Of a stretch of DNA of 64,000 bases, positions 60,020 through 64,000 are shown piece by piece. Each line of letters starts with the position of its first letter. Positions within the stretch are counted from its first letter, which is position 1. The position numbers were made by a program, and so were the translations under genes. The DNA is from JACCTI01 sp038237435 (GTDB taxonomy: Bacteria; Verrucomicrobiota; Verrucomicrobiia; Chthoniobacterales; UBA10450), in the NCBI GenBank assembly GCA_038237435.1, contig JBBRYT010000009.1:1-64000 (forward strand). Direction: 5' to 3'. The notes under the pieces are model-generated. The model searched no databases and had not been told where the DNA came from. It worked only from the letters and a program-made list of their open reading frames with translations.

Positions 60020-61468
60020 ATGAAATGGAGAGGTAGACAGGCGGTCAGGGTGGCAGGGTGCTTGATCGCTCTTTGCGTTTGTTCGGCCCGCGGAGATATC
60101 TTGCGGATCGTTTCTTACAACATCGATTGCTTCGATCAATCCAGCGATAACAATATTACTGGGCCGACCCACAGTTTACCGACGGTTCTGCAAGGGATCG
60201 GACTGCATCACCTCGGTAGCAACGCGCAGCCGGTAGACGTCCTCGGGGTAGAAGAGGTGATGTCAACGACGCTGGCGAATTTCACTACCGAGCTTAATGC
60301 CATCTACGGCGCGGGCACCTATGCGTATGATTCCACGAAAGATCTTAGCACCGGCGGTGGCGCGGACGGACTTATCTACAATACACACACAGTGCAAGTG
60401 GTGAGTGCACGCGCCTTGAAGACGGGACAGAACGTTCTCTTACAATCTGACGGGACTTACACCGCAGCCTTCTCTCCCGGTGGCGGTACCAACGGTGTCA
60501 CGCGCGCGCCCCTTGTCTATCAAGTGCGCCCACTTGGTCGTGGGATAACGGTGGATTTTTACCTCTACGTCGACCACGCGCGTAGCTCGACTGACAACAC
60601 GATGGGCGATGCACGCTACGCCGAGGCGCAGGCCGTGCGCAGCGATGCGAAATACAAGCTACCCGCCGGGGCGCATGTTATTTATTCCGGCGATTGGAAC
60701 TTGTTCAAAGGAAGCGGAGAAAATGCCTACAAGTGTCTCACCGGACAGATTACCTCTGATAGCATCGACTGGAGTGATGGCAGTGTTATATGGGCTAATA
60801 ATAACCCGACACAAGCCTACGATCCTACCTCGAAGACGGTGCCACCGACTACAACTAGCTGGAGTAATGTGATAGCGGATAACGCCACCTACCTCTATGA
60901 TGACTCAACTACTATCTTAACAGCGCGACTCGACATCCAACTGGTGAATGCTCCGATGCTTTTCTCCTACAACAGCCAGGGAGGAGTGCAGCTGGCACCA
61001 GATAGGTCCGATCCCTTCGACAGCGCGGGCTTTCCTTCGTCGCGTTATCCTTATGCACTCGAGGTCTTCGGTAACAACGGCACCACCACCAGACGCGCCG
61101 CGGTCACGGGCGCGAGCAATCATTCTCTGGATGACTTGCTGAACACAACGCCGAATGCCGCTACCTTGTATGCTGATCTGCAGGTTACCGGCAGCGGCGA
61201 CACCTTCACCGGCAGCGACCATTACCCGATTGTAGCGGATTACAATATCGTCCCGACCTCGATCACTCTTAGTGCGCAGGTTTTTGGTGGCGCATTCCAG
61301 CTCAAGTTAACTTCGATACCTAACACAAGTTTCAATATCGAAGCCTCCACCGACCTGCACGGCTGGACTAAGATAGGATCCGGTAGGACCGACGCGAATG
61401 GCGTTATGATTTTCCCTAACCCAAACACCAGTCTAAGCCCGCGCTTTTACCGCGCTTCCTGGCCGTAG
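60020..61468 (+). CDS. Secreted endonuclease/exonuclease/phosphatase-family protein
   Basis: 482 residues from ATG 60020 with a signal peptide (VAGCLIALCVCSARGDI). The EEP core is recognisable in order: 'ILRIVSYNIDCFDQ' (Asn), 'VDVLGVEEVM' (metal Glu), 'GGGADGLIYN', 'FYLYVDHARSS', 'AHVIYSGDWNLFKG' (Asp-x-Asn), 'SDHYPIVADYNI' (catalytic Asp-His). It is likely a secreted DNase or phosphodiesterase. The end carries the 'FNIEASTDLHGWTKI...PRFYRASWP' C-terminal module shared with other exoproteins in this window. It is in a motif-poor, CTAG-rich stretch. Confidence 0.85.
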   Translation: MKWRGRQAVRVAGCLIALCVCSARGDILRIVSYNIDCFDQSSDNNITGPTHSLPTVLQGIGLHHLGSNAQPVDVLGVEEVMSTTLANFTTELNAIYGAGTYAYDSTKDLSTGGGADGLIYNTHTVQVVSARALKTGQNVLLQSDGTYTAAFSPGGGTNGVTRAPLVYQVRPLGRGITVDFYLYVDHARSSTDNTMGDARYAEAQAVRSDAKYKLPAGAHVIYSGDWNLFKGSGENAYKCLTGQITSDSIDWSDGSVIWANNNPTQAYDPTSKTVPPTTTSWSNVIADNATYLYDDSTTILTARLDIQLVNAPMLFSYNSQGGVQLAPDRSDPFDSAGFPSSRYPYALEVFGNNGTTTRRAAVTGASNHSLDDLLNTTPNAATLYADLQVTGSGDTFTGSDHYPIVADYNIVPTSITLSAQVFGGAFQLKLTSIPNTSFNIEASTDLHGWTKIGSGRTDANGVMIFPNPNTSLSPRFYRASWP

Positions 61469-61519
61469 CACCACAGCAGTCGGGCTTGCAGTTTACCCGG
61501 CACGATCTATTTAGAGTAC

Positions 61520-61966
61520 ATGTCCGAACACAAAGCTACTCTACGCTGGGAACGCGGCGACGCGGAATTTTCCTATCAAAAATATTCGCGCGACCACACT
61601 TGGACGTTTGACGGCGGCCACTGCATGACAGCGACCGCAGCGCCCGTCTATCTTGGCAATCCTAAGAATGTCGATCCCGAGGAAGCCTTTGTCGCATCGC
61701 TCTCGAGCTGTCACATGTTGACGTTTCTTGCCATTGCCTGTAAGCAAAAGTTGGTCCCCGATTCCTACGAAGACGAAGCCATTGGCCATATGGAAAAGAA
61801 CGCCGAAGGTAAGCTAGCTATTACCAAGGTCGAACTACATCCAAAGATCAAGTGGGCGGGCGAGAAAGAACCCAGCGCGGAAGAGTTGGATAAAATGCAT
61901 CATCTCGCGCACGAGCAATGTTTCATTGCCAGCTCGGTTAAGACGGAAGTAACAGTAGCGAAGTAG
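61520..61966 (+). CDS. OsmC/Ohr-family peroxide reductase
   Basis: 148 residues. OsmC features: 'NPKNVDPEEAFVASLSSCHMLTFLAIA' with the first Cys, and 'HHLAHEQCFIASSVKTEVTV' with the second Cys; together with the conserved acidic residue before the first they form the thiol peroxidase site. Such proteins reduce organic hydroperoxides in the cytoplasm. Its stop abuts the end of the convergent DUF1801 gene with no spacer. Confidence 0.92.
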   Translation: MSEHKATLRWERGDAEFSYQKYSRDHTWTFDGGHCMTATAAPVYLGNPKNVDPEEAFVASLSSCHMLTFLAIACKQKLVPDSYEDEAIGHMEKNAEGKLAITKVELHPKIKWAGEKEPSAEELDKMHHLAHEQCFIASSVKTEVTVAK

Positions 61967-62323
61967 CTACTGCTTCGTTCTTTCCGCCATTCGCGCCTTG
62001 ACCAGTTTCCGCACTAAGGCTGCGGGAAGAGGCTGGCTAGTCTGGAAACGGACTGTGCCTTTAGCCGTGTCGTAATCTGTTAATTCGCTCTTGCAAACGC
62101 GAATTGGATAAGCGCCAGGATAGAAGGCGCAATGGTTTTTCGTAGCGCCAAAAGATACCAGCAGCTTGCCGCTTAGGCGGAAGGTCGGGAGGTTGTAACT
62201 AATACATTCTTTGGCCTTCGGCGCCGCGGCCTTGATAGCTCTTTGCAGCTTCTCCAGCGCATGCCGCTGCTCATCAGCTAACGACGAAAGGTATTGGTCA
62301 ATGGTCTCTGGTTTAAATGTCAT
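61967..62323 (-). CDS. DUF1801 (YdhG-like) protein
   Basis: 118 residues. 'TIDQYLSSLADEQRHALEKLQRAIKAAAPKAKECISYNLPTFRL' and 'LVSFGATKNHCAFYPG' followed by 'KGTVRFQTSQPLPAALVRKLVKARMAE' are the recurring segments of DUF1801, an iron-chaperone-like/YdhG fold of unknown precise role. It is divergent from glyS (87 bp between starts) and ends directly at the OsmC gene. Confidence 0.9.
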   Translation of the reverse strand: MTFKPETIDQYLSSLADEQRHALEKLQRAIKAAAPKAKECISYNLPTFRLSGKLLVSFGATKNHCAFYPGAYPIRVCKSELTDYDTAKGTVRFQTSQPLPAALVRKLVKARMAERTKQ

Positions 62324-62410
62324 ACGCTGACAACGCGCGGAAGTTACCGCGACCTACGCGGCCGCTCAAATCGTTTGCTAAAGGCGAAGTGCTGTCCCAT
62401 CTATTCCGCG

Positions 62411-64000
62411 ATGAGCGCCGAGCCGGAGCAAAAACAGAATGCGCAGCGGATGGAAAAGATCGTCAGCTTGTGCAAGCGCCGCGGTTTAATTTTTCAAGCG
62501 AGCGAAATCTATGGCGGACTCAATGGCGTCTGGGATTTTGGTCCGCTCGGCGTGGAGCTGAAACGCAACCTGAAGGACTATTGGTGGCGTGTGATGGTGC
62601 ACGAGCGTGATGACGTGGTCGGGCTAGATGGTTCGATCCTGACGCATCGCGCCGTGCTCAGGGCCAGTGGACACGAGGAAACGTTCGTAGATCTGATGCG
62701 CGAATGTCCATTCACGGGCAAGCGCGCACGGGCTGATCAGATTGAACCGCAAAGCGGTAACGTGATTGGGTTCAAAGGCGCTCGCTCGCGCGCCGGTTGG
62801 CAACTCGATGCCGCATTCGAGGTTCTCATGCCGACAAATGAGCACATCGAAAGTTTTCGAAACCGTGTGCGTTCGCTCGTTGCGGAAAACCGATTGCCGC
62901 GAATAGCAGATAGGAAGTTCTCTGTGTTTAGAAAAGAAGCGGAGCCCGAAGGTGAATGGTCACTTCGTTCAGGTTTCGCCGATTCAACGGCGTGGCCGCC
63001 GTCGCTTCATACCGTGCGCGTCGAAGCGCAGGATGGCCTTGTCACTGAAATGACAGCAGAACAGGTTTGGGGCAGACCGGAGGACATCGAACTTCTTGGT
63101 GAAGAGAAAATCGTGGTCGTTACTGACTCTTTGGATTTTCATCCTGAAACGCGAGTGCGAATGAGCTCCCCGCGTCCCTTCAATTTGATGTTCAAGACCC
63201 ATGTCGGCGCGACGGAAGATGAGTCATCTCTGGCCTACCTTCGCCCGGAAACTGCGCAATCGATTTTCGTGCAGTTCAAAAATGTGCTCGATACCTCGCG
63301 CAAAAAGTTGCCGTTCGGCATCGCGCAGATCGGGAAGGCGTTTCGGAACGAAATTAATCCGCGTAATTTTATTTTTCGTTCGCGCGAGTTTGAGCAGATG
63401 GAATTGGAATACTTCTGCGCGCCGGAGCAGGGGATGGATCTGCTCGCGTATTGGTTGAAGGAACGCCTGAAATTTTACCAGGACATTGGCATTGCGCGCG
63501 AACGATTGCATGTCCTCGATGTTCCGGATGCGGAGCGCGCCTTTTATTCGAAGGGCACTTTCGACATCGAGTACGAGTTCCCGTTTGGGAAACAGGAGCT
63601 AGAAGGTGTCGCCTATCGCACCGACTACGATTTGAGCCAGCATCAAAAAGCGAGCGGTAAGCCGCTGGACTATTTCGATGAGGAAACGAAGCAGCGTTTT
63701 GTGCCGCATGTGGTGGAGCCAAGCGCGGGCGTCGATCGCACCGTGTTGGCTTTGATCTGCGAAGCTTTTGCCGAAGAAACGGTCACGGATGAAAAAGGCA
63801 AAGCGGAAACGCGCACCGTGATGCGATTTCATCCGCGCATCGCCCCGATCAAGGCTGGCGTCTTTCCCTTGTTAAAAAATAAACCGGAGCTGGTGGCGAA
63901 AGCGAAAGAGGTGCACGCGCTGCTCAAGCCGCACATGATGACGTTCTATGACGAAGGGGGCGCGATCGGTCGGCGCTACCGCCGGCAGGATGAAGCGGGC
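62411..64000 (+). CDS. glyS: Glycyl-tRNA synthetase, alpha2 type (3' end outside window)
   Basis: An open frame of 530 codons from ATG 62411 to the right edge. Class II signatures of the eukaryote/Bacillus-type (GlyQS) enzyme are clear: 'GLIFQASEIYGGLNGVWDFGPLGVELKRNL', 'RPFNLMFKT', 'YLRPETAQSIFVQFKNV', 'LPFGIAQIGKAFRNEINPRNFIFRSREFEQMELEYF', 'YRTDYDLSQHQ' and 'PHVVEPSAGVDRTVLALI'. Between residues about 75 and 255 the usual Cys-x2-Cys zinc knuckle is missing: only 'RECPFTGKRARADQIEP' remains, followed by about 90 residues I cannot match to the family. The anticodon-binding domain lies mostly beyond the edge. It charges tRNA-Gly. Confidence 0.93.
   Translation, partial: MSAEPEQKQNAQRMEKIVSLCKRRGLIFQASEIYGGLNGVWDFGPLGVELKRNLKDYWWRVMVHERDDVVGLDGSILTHRAVLRASGHEETFVDLMRECPFTGKRARADQIEPQSGNVIGFKGARSRAGWQLDAAFEVLMPTNEHIESFRNRVRSLVAENRLPRIADRKFSVFRKEAEPEGEWSLRSGFADSTAWPPSLHTVRVEAQDGLVTEMTAEQVWGRPEDIELLGEEKIVVVTDSLDFHPETRVRMSSPRPFNLMFKTHVGATEDESSLAYLRPETAQSIFVQFKNVLDTSRKKLPFGIAQIGKAFRNEINPRNFIFRSREFEQMELEYFCAPEQGMDLLAYWLKERLKFYQDIGIARERLHVLDVPDAERAFYSKGTFDIEYEFPFGKQELEGVAYRTDYDLSQHQKASGKPLDYFDEETKQRFVPHVVEPSAGVDRTVLALICEAFAEETVTDEKGKAETRTVMRFHPRIAPIKAGVFPLLKNKPELVAKAKEVHALLKPHMMTFYDEGGAIGRRYRRQDEAG

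Overview
The window looks like chromosomal DNA of a GC-rich, Gram-negative member of the Verrucomicrobiota, probably the soil Spartobacteria/Chthoniobacterales side. This placement is inferred from gene style and not from a marker tree. Clues are several large secreted proteins whose C-terminal modules carry the 'LTSPAWT...ERFYR' signature, DUF6600, Calx-beta and BNR-type proteins, and an OM-type envelope gene set (Mpl, NagZ, L,D-transpeptidases).

Layout. 0-4.5 kb: the PDZ end of an HtrA-like protease, a secreted DUF6600 protein with 141-bp tandem repeats, asd, an L,D-transpeptidase and a 40-residue lipoprotein. 4.5-16.1 kb: one tightly packed + strand run with the complete histidine degradation pathway (hutH, hutU, ftcD, hutG-like, hutI), followed without a gap by tig-clpP-clpX and cinA. 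16.1-21.5 kb: a second L,D-transpeptidase with a secreted partner, an FKBP isomerase, rsfS-nadD, nagZ, and a scar where a truncated glycosyltransferase and a truncated mpl meet tail to tail. 21.5-31.4 kb: a BNR propeller protein, a zinc-ribbon coiled-coil protein, a large autotransporter-like protein, a ychF 3'-end duplication around a GNAT gene, ychF, a metal P-type ATPase and tRNA-Pro. 31.4-42.1 kb: mostly minus-strand accessory genes (NYN, hydrolase, DUF488, third L,D-transpeptidase, SDR, SRPBCC, SWIM-membrane protein, DUF885, phosphoesterase). 42.2-51.7 kb: chrA, aldo/keto reductase, HDAC-like enzyme, M3 peptidase, cyclase-TolB-TPR protein, HTTM protein and its partner. 51.7-64 kb: secreted proteins, a glycogen debranching enzyme, DUF1223, tRNA-Val, a TMTC-like mannosyltransferase with TPRs, an EEP nuclease, OsmC, DUF1801 and the 5' part of glyS, which runs off the window.

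The most striking signal is not a gene. The word CCTAACGA/TCGTTAGG occurs 47 times on the two strands (about 2 expected), and 23 of these extend to the 10-mer CCTAACGAGT. It is evenly split between strands, lies mostly inside genes in every frame that avoids a stop, and has about the density of the DNA uptake sequences of Neisseria and Haemophilus. It is absent from an 8.7-kb zone (33.46-42.19 kb) that also has more CTAG tetranucleotides. I read it as a candidate uptake-sequence or other genome-wide recognition motif, with the empty zone as possibly newer DNA. The ychF duplication around a GNAT gene and the mpl/glycosyltransferase scar are consistent with frequent DNA exchange, but none of this is proven by sequence alone.
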